From: Oceaniferula marina
Lineage (GTDB): Bacteria; Verrucomicrobiota; Verrucomicrobiia; Verrucomicrobiales; Akkermansiaceae
Assembly: GCF_013391475.1 (NCBI RefSeq)
Contig: NZ_JACBAZ010000005.1
Span: 1 to 64,000, forward strand
Direction of reading: 5' to 3'
Length of the DNA stretch: 64,000 nucleotides
Shown here: in pieces, positions 33,389 to 42,332 of the stretch
Layout: each line of letters starts with the position of its first letter
Position numbering within the stretch: position 1 is the stretch's first letter
Program-made: the position numbers and the translations under genes
Notes under the pieces: model-generated
The model's input: only the letters and a program-made list of their open reading frames with translations
Databases searched by the model: none
Told to the model about the DNA's origin: nothing

Positions 33389-34276
33389 ATGCAAGAGCAG
33401 AGGGAAGATACGTTGAAGTTTCCTGATTTGGATAGCGTTCCAGTTCAGGATAAAGCTGGAATTGATGCCTGCGCCGCTTCGTTTGAAGCGGGTGATGTGG
33501 CCGTCAGTCATCGTGAGCGGCTTCAGCTTGCGGTGAGTATGGTTGATCTCACCACTCTGGAGGGGGCGGATACCCCGGATAAGGTGAGGGCCATGTGTGA
33601 GAAGGCGCTGCGTCCGTCGCCGTCGCGGGCATCCATTCCTCATGTTGCCGCGGTTTGCGTGTATCCTACCTTGGTTGGGGTGGCTGCAAAAGCGCTTCAG
33701 GGCACGCCGGTGCGCGTTGCCAGCGTGGCCGGGGCCTTCCCGAGTGGTCAAGCGCCTCTCGACCTGAAGCTTTCTGAAATACGATATGCGGTGAGTGAGG
33801 GGGCGGATGAGATTGATATCGTCATTTCGCGAGGCAAATTCCTTGATGGTCATTACCGAGAGGTGTTCGATGAAATTGCGCAATCCAAGGAAGCCTGTGG
33901 AGCTGCACATTTGAAAGTGATTCTGGAAACCGGGGAGCTGCAAAGCTATGACCATATCCGTATTGCCAGTGAGTTGGCGATGGCGGCAGGGGCTGATTTT
34001 ATTAAAACTTCGACTGGTAAAATATCTCCTGCAGCCACCCTTCCTGCAACGCTGGTGATGTTGAATGCTATTTTGGATTATCATCAGAAAACGGGACGGA
34101 TGGTGGGGATGAAACCTGCCGGAGGGATTCGATCCGCCGCTCAGGCCATGCAATACCTCTCAATGCTTGAGCAGATCCTTGGGGAAGGCTGGATGACCCC
34201 GGAATGGTTCCGCTTTGGGGCCAGTTCCCTGCTTGATGATTTGGTAGAAGCCTACCCCGCCCGAGCTGGTGACTAG
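33389..34276 (+). CDS. deoC: deoxyribose-phosphate aldolase
   Basis: DeoC splits 2-deoxyribose-5-phosphate into glyceraldehyde-3-phosphate and acetaldehyde in deoxynucleoside salvage. The 295-residue protein has the canonical site: Schiff-base Lys in FIKTSTGKISPAAT, second Lys in MKPAGGIR, and the Asp of DEIDIVISRG. This makes it the likely housekeeping enzyme, in contrast to the diverged DeoC-like protein at 22641-23351. Start is uncertain: ATG 33389 is used here, while TTG 33335 would add 18 residues. It is followed about 95 bp later by the MsbA-like exporter on the same strand. Confidence 0.9.
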   Translation: MQEQREDTLKFPDLDSVPVQDKAGIDACAASFEAGDVAVSHRERLQLAVSMVDLTTLEGADTPDKVRAMCEKALRPSPSRASIPHVAAVCVYPTLVGVAAKALQGTPVRVASVAGAFPSGQAPLDLKLSEIRYAVSEGADEIDIVISRGKFLDGHYREVFDEIAQSKEACGAAHLKVILETGELQSYDHIRIASELAMAAGADFIKTSTGKISPAATLPATLVMLNAILDYHQKTGRMVGMKPAGGIRSAAQAMQYLSMLEQILGEGWMTPEWFRFGASSLLDDLVEAYPARAGD

Positions 34277-34370
34277 AATCAAGGGCTTGCACCGTGGGGG
34301 TATCTCATCTAAGTAGGTCTTTCCCAGTTGGGCATACTGCCTGTTTGCCCAGCCGGGGACTTCACCATTC

Positions 34371-36107
34371 ATGAAACGCTTTTTCCCATATTATAAGTAT
34401 CTTCTCGAGGTCAAATGGCTGTTTGCTATTGCTGTTGCTGCGGGGATTGCCTACGGCGCGGTTGCTGGAGCTGGGTTGCCGCTGGTGATGAGGGAGGTGC
34501 TGCCCGGGGTCTTTAGTCACGACCAGAGGCCGCTCGCCGATTTGATTTTTGCCGCTTTGTTGCTTCCTGCGATTTATTTGGTCCAGGGAGTTGCCCAATT
34601 TACCAATACTTACCTGATTAACTACTGTGGTTTCCGGGTGGTTGAGAGCATTCAGGTCAAGGTGTTCTCCCGGGTTCAGAAGTTGCCCTTGTCGTTTTTC
34701 CACAAAAATAAAAGTGGTGACCTGCTGAGTCGTTTGACTGTGGATACCCAGCAAATGCGCATGGCCATTGTCGACGTTTCCAATGACATAGTCGTGCAGC
34801 CGATGAAATTGATCGGGGCCGTAGGAGCCTTGGTGTATATGTCGATGCAGAAGAGTGAGTTTTTTGTGTTGTTGGTATGTTTGGCTACGGTGCCGGCCTG
34901 TGTGTTTCCGATTCGGGCGATAGGTAAAAAATTGTTCCGTAAGGCCAAAGTGGTGCAAGCGCAGACGGGTGATTTGACCGCGTCCGTGACCGATGGCTTG
35001 CAAGCTCCGATGGAAATTCGGGCATATAACATGCAGGATTCGGTGGTTTCCCGGTTCAGGCAGCAGGTGAACCGTTTGTTGGTGGCGCGAATGAAAGTCG
35101 TTAAATACGATAAATCGATGACCCCGGTGATTGATTTTATCACCGTGTGTGGTGCGGCGGCCGCCATCGTTTATGCCGGACACTCAGGGATGGAGTTTAA
35201 GAAGGATGTGGTTCCTTTACTGACGGCACTGTATCTGAGTTACGATCCGCTGAAGCGGCTTGGAAAAATTCACACCAAAATTCAGCGTGCTACGGCGTCC
35301 TTGGATCGTGTTGAGTATGTGTTACATCACGAAAATGATTTGCAGGAGCCGGATAAGCCACAGCCATTTGCTGATGTCAAGGGGGCGGTTCAGCTCGAGC
35401 AGGTATCCTTTGCCTATGACAAAGAGTGCGTGTTGCGGGATTTGAATTTGTCGATTCCGGCTGGTCAGGTTGTTGCCATTGTTGGCCCGAGCGGTGCTGG
35501 AAAGAGTTCCTTTGCTTCGTTGATCCCGCGTTTTTACGATGTGACTCAGGGTAGGATTACCGTGGATGGCGTCGATGTCCGCGAGGTTGAAAAACATGAT
35601 TTGCGTGAGGCCATTGCCATTGTGACCCAATCCCCGGTTCTGTTTAACGAAACGGTGATGGAAAATATACGAATCGGGAAGCCGGAAGCCTCCGATGAGG
35701 ATGTGATTGAAGCTGCCCAAAAAGCCCATGCCCATGAATTCATTGAGACGCTGGATGGTGGGCTCGGCTATGAAACCCCTGTCGGCGAACGCGGGACCCT
35801 GCTCTCTGGCGGACAGCGTCAACGGATTGCGATTGCCCGGGCGTTCCTTAAGGATGCTCCGGTCTTGATTCTCGATGAGGCAACATCCGCATTGGATAGC
35901 GAAAGTGAAGCGGCCATCCAACAAGCACTTGAAGAGTTAGTGGAAGGTCGAACGACCTTCATCATCGCCCATCGATTCAGTACAATCAAGATTGCCGACC
36001 GCATTCTGGTGCTTAATCATGGACGTCTGGTGGCTGATGGATCGCATGAAGAAATCTATCCGACGAGTGCCTTGTATCGTGACCTGTACGACCGTCAGAG
36101 TGGGTAA
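34371..36107 (+). CDS. MsbA-like ABC exporter (fused membrane and ATPase domains)
   Basis: This is a 578-residue half-transporter. Six membrane helices span about 1-310 (LFAIAVAAGIAYGAVAGAG, DFITVCGAAAAIVYAG). The ATPase domain has Walker A GPSGAGKSS (about 372), the Q-loop in IVTQSPVLFNETVMENI, signature LSGGQRQRIAIARAF (about 477), Walker B VLILDEATSALDSE and the H-loop IIAHRFSTI. This is the layout of MsbA, which flips lipid A-core. Multidrug or lipid exporters look alike, so the substrate is inferred. It is followed by a TetR regulator 88 bp downstream. Confidence 0.88.
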   Translation: MKRFFPYYKYLLEVKWLFAIAVAAGIAYGAVAGAGLPLVMREVLPGVFSHDQRPLADLIFAALLLPAIYLVQGVAQFTNTYLINYCGFRVVESIQVKVFSRVQKLPLSFFHKNKSGDLLSRLTVDTQQMRMAIVDVSNDIVVQPMKLIGAVGALVYMSMQKSEFFVLLVCLATVPACVFPIRAIGKKLFRKAKVVQAQTGDLTASVTDGLQAPMEIRAYNMQDSVVSRFRQQVNRLLVARMKVVKYDKSMTPVIDFITVCGAAAAIVYAGHSGMEFKKDVVPLLTALYLSYDPLKRLGKIHTKIQRATASLDRVEYVLHHENDLQEPDKPQPFADVKGAVQLEQVSFAYDKECVLRDLNLSIPAGQVVAIVGPSGAGKSSFASLIPRFYDVTQGRITVDGVDVREVEKHDLREAIAIVTQSPVLFNETVMENIRIGKPEASDEDVIEAAQKAHAHEFIETLDGGLGYETPVGERGTLLSGGQRQRIAIARAFLKDAPVLILDEATSALDSESEAAIQQALEELVEGRTTFIIAHRFSTIKIADRILVLNHGRLVADGSHEEIYPTSALYRDLYDRQSG

Positions 36108-36194
36108 GGTGGGGGCTCGTTTCGCCTTCGGAAACCGGGTATCATTTCCAGCCATGCTCTAACACACGTTTGTTTTTGAGTTGACCGCAGTGTG

Positions 36195-36863
36195 ATGTCG
36201 GGCATATTGGGGCACGTGGCTGATACGAGAGAACAGATACTGGAAGCAGCTTGGGAGCTCTTTGCCGATAAGGGATTTGAGGATGTTTCCGTGCGTGATG
36301 TGACGAATGCTGCAGGGGTGAACCTGGCTAGCGTGAGTTATCATTTTGGAGGGAAGGATGGCCTGATTCAGGAAACGGTGAAGCGTTGTTTGAATCCGTT
36401 GTATGACTATGGGATCAAGCTTTTGGATGAGGCCATCGTAGAATATGGTGGAATGGAAAAAATTCCCTTACGCCATTTGATGGCGTGTTGGCTGCGGCCC
36501 TTGTTTATGCCCGAAGAGTGTGGGGTTCGCTCGGATTTGATTTTGCGTCTGATTGCCCGTTATCTGATTGAGCATAGTTATACCGTGCCCTTGGTGACCA
36601 AGGGGCTTCTATCTGAAGTTTACCGGGTGTATATCCAAGCTTTTAAAATTCACTTCCCCGATCTGACGGATGGTCAGATTGTTCAGCAGATTGTGTTTGC
36701 CGAAGGGGCCGCCTTCTACTGCAGCGGAGTTGGTCAGATTGTGATCAACTTGCTGAAAGGCTCTCCGGTGGACATCGAGAATGTTGACCGTGAGCGTTTG
36801 ATGGAAGAGTCGATTGATTTTGCTCTTTATGGATTTGGAGGAAAGCCGGAGCCAGCAGCGTAG
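36195..36863 (+). CDS. TetR-family transcriptional regulator
   Basis: The 222-residue protein has an N-terminal helix-turn-helix: REQILEAAWELFADKGFEDV, TNAAGVNLASVSYHFGGKDGL. The C-terminal ligand domain includes GVRSDLILRLIARYLIEHS and FAEGAAFYCSGVGQIV. It is close to the CecR/DUF1956-type group in overall design (early YHFGGKDGL, C-terminal helices), though this is a loose resemblance. GTG 36192 or ATG 36195 are adjacent alternatives. It probably regulates the ABC exporter just upstream, or a distant target. Confidence 0.87.
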   Translation: MSGILGHVADTREQILEAAWELFADKGFEDVSVRDVTNAAGVNLASVSYHFGGKDGLIQETVKRCLNPLYDYGIKLLDEAIVEYGGMEKIPLRHLMACWLRPLFMPEECGVRSDLILRLIARYLIEHSYTVPLVTKGLLSEVYRVYIQAFKIHFPDLTDGQIVQQIVFAEGAAFYCSGVGQIVINLLKGSPVDIENVDRERLMEESIDFALYGFGGKPEPAA

Positions 36864-36886
36864 TCGAAGTATTGTAATCTGAATTG

Positions 36887-37312
36887 ATGATGGAGCCCGG
36901 GATGACGGAGTGGGTGGACACGCCCGAAATGATGATTGATCTGGGGAAACGTGTGGCTGCCGAGCTATCGGACGGAAACGTCTTGGCGTTAACCGGAGGG
37001 CTTGGAGCAGGGAAGACACATTTCACCAAAGGTTTGGCCTTGGGCTTGGGATGCCATCAGTCAGTGACCAGCCCTACCTTTACGCTTGCACATGAATACA
37101 CCGGTGGGCGACTGCCGATTTTCCATTTTGATTTCTACCGGATGGAGAGTGTGGAGGAGGTTCTCCGGATTGGTTGGGACGAGTATCTTGACTCGGAGGG
37201 GGTGGTGGTCATCGAATGGCCGAACAAATTTCCTGACTTGATCCCGCAAGGTTCCATTTGTCTGGAGTTCGAAATTGACGGGGAGCGTCGCCGGGTGCTC
37301 AGGCGCGCCTGA
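36887..37312 (+). CDS. tsaE: tRNA threonylcarbamoyladenosine biosynthesis ATPase TsaE
   Basis: TsaE is the ATPase that works with TsaB-TsaD to make t6A at tRNA position 37. The 141-residue product has Walker A GGLGAGKTHFTKGLA, the SPTF motif in VTSPTFTLAHEY, the HFDFYR motif (FHFDFYRMES) and VVVIEWPNKF: all family hallmarks. ATGs at 36887, 36890 and 36902 compete; the last is preceded by GGAGCCCGGG. It lies 23 bp after the TetR gene. Converging zinc-ribbon gene starts 3 bp beyond its stop. Confidence 0.92.
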   Translation: MMEPGMTEWVDTPEMMIDLGKRVAAELSDGNVLALTGGLGAGKTHFTKGLALGLGCHQSVTSPTFTLAHEYTGGRLPIFHFDFYRMESVEEVLRIGWDEYLDSEGVVVIEWPNKFPDLIPQGSICLEFEIDGERRRVLRRA

Positions 37313-37314
37313 GT

Positions 37315-37731
37315 TTACGGCTTATGCTGTCTGCGTGAGGCATGTTTGTCCTTTCCCCTCCAGATTTGTCGGTGGTTGCAGTATTGGCAAGTGAAGCTGT
37401 TGGTGAAGACAACTTGAAAGGCAACACGCAACGAGTAACTGCAGAATAGTTTTTTGGCCCGGCGTGCTTTTGCACAGCGTGTGCTTTTGACGATCATGGA
37501 TCGACAGTTGGGGCAAACGACCTTGCTTCCTTCGATGGCTTGAACCATTTGTAAGAGTAGCAGCAAGCCAAAGCTGACCGCGGCAATGATGAGGTAAGGA
37601 ATGTAGTAGAGGTAGGCGCCAACAGCGAAAAATAAAACGCCTGCGACAAACGCGACCAAGCGTAAAATCGTGAATAGGGAGATCAAGAATAGCCACTTGG
37701 TATTCAAGATCCGGTGGTGATGTTTTGCCAT
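37315..37731 (-). CDS. small membrane protein with cytoplasmic zinc ribbon (paralogue 1)
   Basis: The 138-residue protein has two adjacent membrane helices (LVAFVAGVLFFAVGAYLYYI, LIIAAVSFGLLLLLQMV). They are followed by VCPNCRSMIV, a conserved basic region (CAKARRAKKL, YSLRVAFQVVF) and a second pair of cysteines in FTCQYCNHRQ. The four Cys in two CxxC pairs make a zinc ribbon. The same layout recurs in the protein at 51529-51960, so the two are paralogues of an unnamed family. Function unknown; a membrane-tethered Zn domain may bind protein or nucleic acid. Confidence 0.7.
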   Translation of the reverse strand: MAKHHHRILNTKWLFLISLFTILRLVAFVAGVLFFAVGAYLYYIPYLIIAAVSFGLLLLLQMVQAIEGSKVVCPNCRSMIVKSTRCAKARRAKKLFCSYSLRVAFQVVFTNSFTCQYCNHRQIWRGKDKHASRRQHKP

Positions 37732-37916
37732 TTTGAATTTGGGTAAATTTGGGTATCCGGGTAATCATGGCTAGGATCGCCCGGACATTCAAGATGGTCT
37801 GACGGAGTGAAATAGGCAAGGATAGATCGTGAAGACATGACAATCGGCAGCCGGGTAGAGAAAAGATATTAAAAAGATACCGTGCAATTTATGGCGGTTT
37901 CGTTATCAATTCGCTT

Positions 37917-38672
37917 GTGCGATTGAAATTAAAAGTGGCGTATGACGGCCGCCCTTACAAGGGTTGGGCGACTCAAGTCAGTGGGAATACGGTTCAGGAT
38001 ATTCTGGAAGCCGCGATTGCTGAGGTGGCAAAGAAACAGCTCAGAATTTATGCCTCCGGGAGAACGGACACAGGCGTGCACGCGATTGGTCAAGTGGTGC
38101 ATTTTGATGCCCCGGAGGGGCTGACGATGAATCCCTTCAACTGGATGCCCGCAGTGAATACCAAGCTCCCAGCCACGATCCGGGTCATGGATTGTGAGGA
38201 GGTCACAGAGGACTTTCATGCCCGCTTTTCAGCGAAATCAAAGACCTATACCTATGATTTGTGTTTGGCTCCGGTTCTTCCTCCATTGATGGCGGGCTTG
38301 GCCTGGCATTTACCGCGCCAGCTTGATCCGGAAAGTTTGAGTCAGGCATTGGAGCTGATGCGTGGAGAGCATGACTTTCGCAGGTTCTCTGCACGTCGTG
38401 GCAATGAAACTTCTGAAACCGATTACGTACGCTGTCTGAGCCGGGCGAGTTTGGAGGCCACCGAGTTGGGGTATCGGATCACATACACGGGGAATGGCTT
38501 TTTATACAAGATGGCCCGATTGTTGACAGGCTCGGCCGTGAATGTTTCGCAAGGGCGATTGCGTCTCAGCGATTTGGCTGAGATGTTTGAATCCCCTGAG
38601 GACTTGAGCCATGGAAAACCTCCGTATTGTGCACCGTCGGGTGGGTTGACCTTGGATCATGTAGCGTATTGA
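37917..38672 (+). CDS. truA: tRNA pseudouridine(38-40) synthase
   Basis: TruA makes pseudouridine at tRNA positions 38-40 in the anticodon arm. The 251-residue protein starts LKVAYDGRPYKGWATQ, has the catalytic Asp in SGRTDTGVHAIGQV and contains DFHARFSAKSKTYTY and NGFLYKMARLLTGS: canonical. The start is GTG at 37917; no ATG lies in a suitable place. The following aminotransferase is convergent, with a terminator between them. Confidence 0.93.
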   Translation: MRLKLKVAYDGRPYKGWATQVSGNTVQDILEAAIAEVAKKQLRIYASGRTDTGVHAIGQVVHFDAPEGLTMNPFNWMPAVNTKLPATIRVMDCEEVTEDFHARFSAKSKTYTYDLCLAPVLPPLMAGLAWHLPRQLDPESLSQALELMRGEHDFRRFSARRGNETSETDYVRCLSRASLEATELGYRITYTGNGFLYKMARLLTGSAVNVSQGRLRLSDLAEMFESPEDLSHGKPPYCAPSGGLTLDHVAY

Positions 38673-38681
38673 GAGGGAAAC

Positions 38682-38713
38682 AAAAAACGACCTGCCCGGA
38701 GTGGACAGGTCGT
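38682..38713 (-). terminator. rho-independent terminator of the aminotransferase gene
   Basis: ACGACCTG/CAGGTCGT is a perfect 8-bp stem (38687-38694, 38706-38713). On the reverse strand it is followed by six T, so it ends the leftward transcript. On the forward strand no T run follows. Confidence 0.82.
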
Positions 38714-38765
38714 TGGGTGATTGATACGTGAGCTCTTAGTTCTGGGACAGAACGTTGGGAACCCT

Positions 38766-39932
38766 CTAGTGGGCCCGGCAGAACTCCTCGAAGCGAGTCA
38801 GTCCTTCGTTGAGCACGTCCAGAGTGGTGCAGTAGCTGATCCGGATGCTGTTGTCGTTGCCGAAGGCGATGCCGGGAACGGCTGCGACACGGTAGCGCGT
38901 GAGAAGCTTGTCACAGAGGTTGACGGATTTGAGGCCGAGTTGCTCGGTGTCGAGAAACATGTAGAATGCGCCCTGAGGTTCAGTCACCTTGATGTTTGGG
39001 ATGGCGCTGAGGCGACCGTAAACAAACTGGCGACGGACGTCGTATTCAGCATTGAGGTCGGTGATAAAGTCCTTGCCTCCTTCCAGTGCTGCCAGTGCTC
39101 CGTACTGGGCAAAGGTGGTGGCATTGGATGTGGTGTGGCCTTGAATTTTTGAAATGGCCTCGGCAAGTGGCTTCGGTGCCGCGGTGTAGCCGACCCTCCA
39201 ACCGGTCATCGAGTAGGCTTTGGAGAAGCCGTTGACGGTGATGGTCAGGTCGTAGAGGTCTTTGCCCAGGGATGCGATGCTGGTGTGGCGGGTATCGCCG
39301 TAGACCAGGTGCTCGTAGATTTCGTCGGCCAGGATGATGATGTCTTCGTAGAGGGCGACTTCACCGAGAGCTCGGAGTTCGTCAGCGGAGTAGACCGAAC
39401 CGGTCGGGTTGCCCGGGGTGTTGAGGATGATCATCTTGGTCCGGCCGGTCATGTTCTCCTCGAATTGCTCCGGGGTGATTTTCCAGCCGTTTTCAGCGGT
39501 GGTTTCGACAAAGACGGGCTCGGCTCCGGCGAGGCGCACCATTTCCGGATAGCTCACCCAGTAGGGTGACGGGATGATGACTTCGTCTCCTTCCTCACAC
39601 ACCGCGAGGATGGCGTTGAAGCAGGATTGTTTTGCCCCGCTATTGACGACGACCTGACGGGGGTCGTAGTCGATACCGTTGTCTTCTTTCAGCTTTTTGG
39701 CGATACCTTCGCGCAGTTCAGGGATGCCTGCTGCCGGGGTGTATTTGGTTTTGCCTTGGTTCAGGGCCTCAATGGCTGCGGCCTTGATGAAATCGGGAGT
39801 GTCCTGATCGGGTTCTCCGCCGGCCAAGCCGTAAACTTCCTCACCTTGGGCCTTCAAGGCCTTGGCCTGATTCGTGACAGAGAGGGTGAGTGACGGGGAT
39901 ACCTTGTTGATTCGTGATGAGATGGAGTCCAT
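38766..39932 (-). CDS. aspartate aminotransferase (class I, subgroup Ib)
   Basis: The 388-residue PLP enzyme transfers amino groups between aspartate and 2-oxoglutarate. It shows the N-terminal INKVSPSLTLSVTNQAKAL, GEPDQDTPDFI, NSGAKQSCFNAILAV, IILNTPGNPTGSVYS, ILADEIYEHLVYG and the PLP lysine in NGFSKAYSMTGWRVGY. The closeness to thermophile/alpha-proteobacterial AspC (Ib) is clear; prephenate activity cannot be judged. ATG 39932 (MDSISSRINKV) gives the family start. It is the last gene of a leftward group (43226 to 38766), separated by 157 bp from prmA. Confidence 0.9.
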   Translation of the reverse strand: MDSISSRINKVSPSLTLSVTNQAKALKAQGEEVYGLAGGEPDQDTPDFIKAAAIEALNQGKTKYTPAAGIPELREGIAKKLKEDNGIDYDPRQVVVNSGAKQSCFNAILAVCEEGDEVIIPSPYWVSYPEMVRLAGAEPVFVETTAENGWKITPEQFEENMTGRTKMIILNTPGNPTGSVYSADELRALGEVALYEDIIILADEIYEHLVYGDTRHTSIASLGKDLYDLTITVNGFSKAYSMTGWRVGYTAAPKPLAEAISKIQGHTTSNATTFAQYGALAALEGGKDFITDLNAEYDVRRQFVYGRLSAIPNIKVTEPQGAFYMFLDTEQLGLKSVNLCDKLLTRYRVAAVPGIAFGNDNSIRISYCTTLDVLNEGLTRFEEFCRAH

Positions 39933-40089
39933 GGAGCTAATGAGTTCAAATTGAAGTTGGTCGCACAGCTGCCTTGATCGGGGCAATGGCGGTGTCCATG
40001 AGCCCCTCAGAGCAGAGCGGTGACGATTAGTTACTCCATGCGGCAGTTGATGCAAGTCAAATGCCTGATTGCAGCTTAGAATTTTGTCA

Positions 40090-40932
40090 TCAGCCTCTCA
40101 GGCGACCCCGGGCGGTGACCCACTTGCCTTTGCGGATGACTTGGAAAAACTCGAGCCCCTGCTGCTTGCCCGCCAGGCTGGTCTCCTGCCATTGTTCACG
40201 GAGGATGCCGGAGATGATGAGGTCTGCATGGGGCTCCATGCAGGAGACAATGGTGGGGAATGCCTGTTGGAGAATCGTGGAGAACATATTGGCAACAACC
40301 ACCGGCCATTGGCGGTCTGGTGACCATTTGAGGACATCCTGCTCACTCATCTTGACCTTGCTGACCTCGTTGCGTTTGACATTTCTTCGGGCAACTTTAA
40401 CCGCTTGAGGGTCAAAATCCATTCCGTGGGCGTGTTCGGCGCCGAGCATGCGGGCGGCGATGCTGATCACACCGCTGCCAGTGCCAAGGTCGAGAAAGTC
40501 CCAGGAGCTTTTGCTTCGTTCTTTTGCGACATCAACGAGCAGGCGCAGGCAGGTGGAGGTGGTGGCATGGTCACCGGTTCCGAAGGCCATATCTGCCGGG
40601 ATTTGAATGATGTGGCGACCGGGGAAGGCTTGGGCGAGCTTTTGCCGGGCATCATCCTCTCTCGCTCCGGTGATGATAACCGAGCTTCGGATTTTGATTG
40701 GTGGGCGAACCGGTTCGCTGACGGCGGCCCAGTTTTTGTGGACAAGTTTGCGAATGCTCCCCCCAAATTGCTTTTTGATCGCTTGTGCCTCATCCTCGGT
40801 CTCGGTGTAAACTTCGACGCGGACGGTTTTATTGGTTTTCAGGCGGGAAATGACGGCATTGGGATTGCCGTGGAAGCGATCTTCCCAAGCATCTTCCCAT
40901 TGAACTCCCGATAATTTGGACCAGACCCACAT
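40090..40932 (-). CDS. prmA: ribosomal protein L11 methyltransferase-like protein
   Basis: The 280-residue protein has the PrmA core. MAFGTGDHATTSTCLRLL is the L11-methyltransferase signature. The SAM motif is DLGTGSGVISIAARMLGA, followed by GMDFDPQAVKVARRN and VVANMFSTILQQ in place of the usual NILA. The N-terminal domain (VWSKLSGVQWEDAWEDRFHG) is poorly similar, so the target could differ from L11. ATG 40932 starts MWVWSKLSG. It lies 60 bp after the gene at 40993. Confidence 0.82.
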   Translation of the reverse strand: MWVWSKLSGVQWEDAWEDRFHGNPNAVISRLKTNKTVRVEVYTETEDEAQAIKKQFGGSIRKLVHKNWAAVSEPVRPPIKIRSSVIITGAREDDARQKLAQAFPGRHIIQIPADMAFGTGDHATTSTCLRLLVDVAKERSKSSWDFLDLGTGSGVISIAARMLGAEHAHGMDFDPQAVKVARRNVKRNEVSKVKMSEQDVLKWSPDRQWPVVVANMFSTILQQAFPTIVSCMEPHADLIISGILREQWQETSLAGKQQGLEFFQVIRKGKWVTARGRLRG

Positions 40933-40992
40933 GAATGACAGGGTAGGAAGCTGCCGGGGAGAGTCAAGAAGCAACAGAAGGTATGATACGGC

Positions 40993-41496
40993 TTAAAGTC
41001 CGAGCATGCTGACCACCTCATGGCGGGTGAACATGCTGGGGTCTTCCGCAGCTGCGAGTAGTGTCTCCTCGAGGACGATTTCGGACAGGTTTTCGGTGAG
41101 GTCCTGAGTTTTATCGATGGGAGCCTCGACCATTGTATTGTCGGTCGGCAACGAGGGGGGAGATTGGGTGGCGGGCCAGAACTGGTAGGCCATGGCGGCG
41201 CAGAGGCAGGCGCTTGAGGCTCCCAGAGCGAAGTTGCGGGAGCGGACCAGTCGAAGCAGTCTGGACCTGAGGGGCTCGGGTTTTTCCAAGCGGATATGGC
41301 GCACGACATTCCGTGCGAAAAAGGGATCGGGTTCTGGGTCCGATGCCTCCGAGAGCAGATCCCACAGGGGATCACCGGATGCCCAATCATGGGAAGAATC
41401 CGGAGCTGCCGAGCCCTTTCGAGAGCGCGTTGCAGATGGGTCTGCCAAGCGGTCGTTCAGGTTCTGATTGGAGGAATTGCGTTTCATGGCGGCCAT
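40993..41496 (-). CDS. hypothetical single-helix membrane protein
   Basis: The 167-residue protein is of unknown function. The N-terminal about 95 residues are hydrophilic with DPLWDLLSEASDPEPDPFFA and NVVRHIRLEKPEP, a pattern seen in verrucomicrobial proteins encoded after ECF sigma factors. One membrane helix (FALGASSACLCAAMAYQFW) follows, then an acidic tail ending HEVVSMLGL. It is anti-sigma-like in layout, but no sigma-factor gene is adjacent, so this remains a guess. It sits between queE and prmA in a leftward run. Confidence 0.55.
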   Translation of the reverse strand: MAAMKRNSSNQNLNDRLADPSATRSRKGSAAPDSSHDWASGDPLWDLLSEASDPEPDPFFARNVVRHIRLEKPEPLRSRLLRLVRSRNFALGASSACLCAAMAYQFWPATQSPPSLPTDNTMVEAPIDKTQDLTENLSEIVLEETLLAAAEDPSMFTRHEVVSMLGL

Positions 41497-41553
41497 TTAA
41501 CCCCGAGGGCAGGGGAAAGTTGTGTTATTTTGCTTAAAAAGAAAAGAAAAAGA

Positions 41554-42321
41554 TCAGACGCCCCGTTTGCTGCCCCAGAGCTGAATGTGGAGTCGGTCGC
41601 TGTAGCGGAACCCTCGGTCTCGGCAGAGGTCGACGAGCCAGAGTCGCCGTTGTTGTAGACTGGTTTCATCACGGCCTTCAGGCATCAGGAGGATACGCGA
41701 TTTCGGAAGGGTGAAGCGGGCGATGAGCTGTTCGATTTCTTCGAGGTCCTGGCTTCGGCTCACGACAAATTTAAACCAGGCTTTGTCTGATGTGGCAAAA
41801 AACGTCAGAGCCTCGTCGACAATTCTGAGAGATGGTTTATTACCGGAATTTTCCAGTTTGGGGGAAACATTATACTGGGAGACCATACGGTTGAAACCCT
41901 CGCTTGGGCAAATGGTTCCGTTGGTTTCGACTTCGAAGCGATACGTTTGGTTTTGGGAGGAGAGCAACTGCATCACCTCACACCACGCGGGTTCTTGCAG
42001 CAGGGGTTCGCCTCCAGTGAAAATGATATTCGGGCATCGGTAGCTGGCAATCTGTGCCGCGACCTGGCTGACCGGGAGGCGAACGATGTAATCGTCCCGT
42101 TTGAATTTTTGATAGTCCGGATCGCTGTCCCGTTCATGAGGCCAGGGTGTTCCTTCCCAATTCCAGGTGTAGTCGGTGTCACACCAATGGCAGTGAAGGT
42201 TGCAGAGGGAGGCCCTGACAAAGACAGAGGGGACTCCTTGGCTGACGCCTTCGCCTTGAATGCTATGAAAAATTTCCGGTCCGGAGTTGAGCCGGGCAAG
42301 TTGGAGGGTGGTCTCGCTCAT
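41554..42321 (-). CDS. queE: 7-carboxy-7-deazaguanine synthase (radical SAM)
   Basis: QueE converts 6-carboxytetrahydropterin into 7-carboxy-7-deazaguanine on the way to queuosine. The 255-residue protein has IFHSIQGEGVSQGVPSVFVR and a radical SAM cluster motif C-NLH-C-HW-C (ASLCNLHCHWCDTDYTW), then IIFTGGEPLLQ. All are as in QueE. The partner genes queC, queD and queF are not in this window. It starts 11 bp after the isomerase gene stop, so the two are co-transcribed. Confidence 0.92.
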   Translation of the reverse strand: MSETTLQLARLNSGPEIFHSIQGEGVSQGVPSVFVRASLCNLHCHWCDTDYTWNWEGTPWPHERDSDPDYQKFKRDDYIVRLPVSQVAAQIASYRCPNIIFTGGEPLLQEPAWCEVMQLLSSQNQTYRFEVETNGTICPSEGFNRMVSQYNVSPKLENSGNKPSLRIVDEALTFFATSDKAWFKFVVSRSQDLEEIEQLIARFTLPKSRILLMPEGRDETSLQQRRLWLVDLCRDRGFRYSDRLHIQLWGSKRGV

Positions 42322-42332
42322 GCTCGCGCTGG

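Noticed and set aside
34362..35183. 273-codon reverse ORF inside the MsbA-like gene
   Set aside because: It lies wholly within a well-supported ABC exporter gene; its product is rich in His/Gln/Arg and has no recognisable motif.
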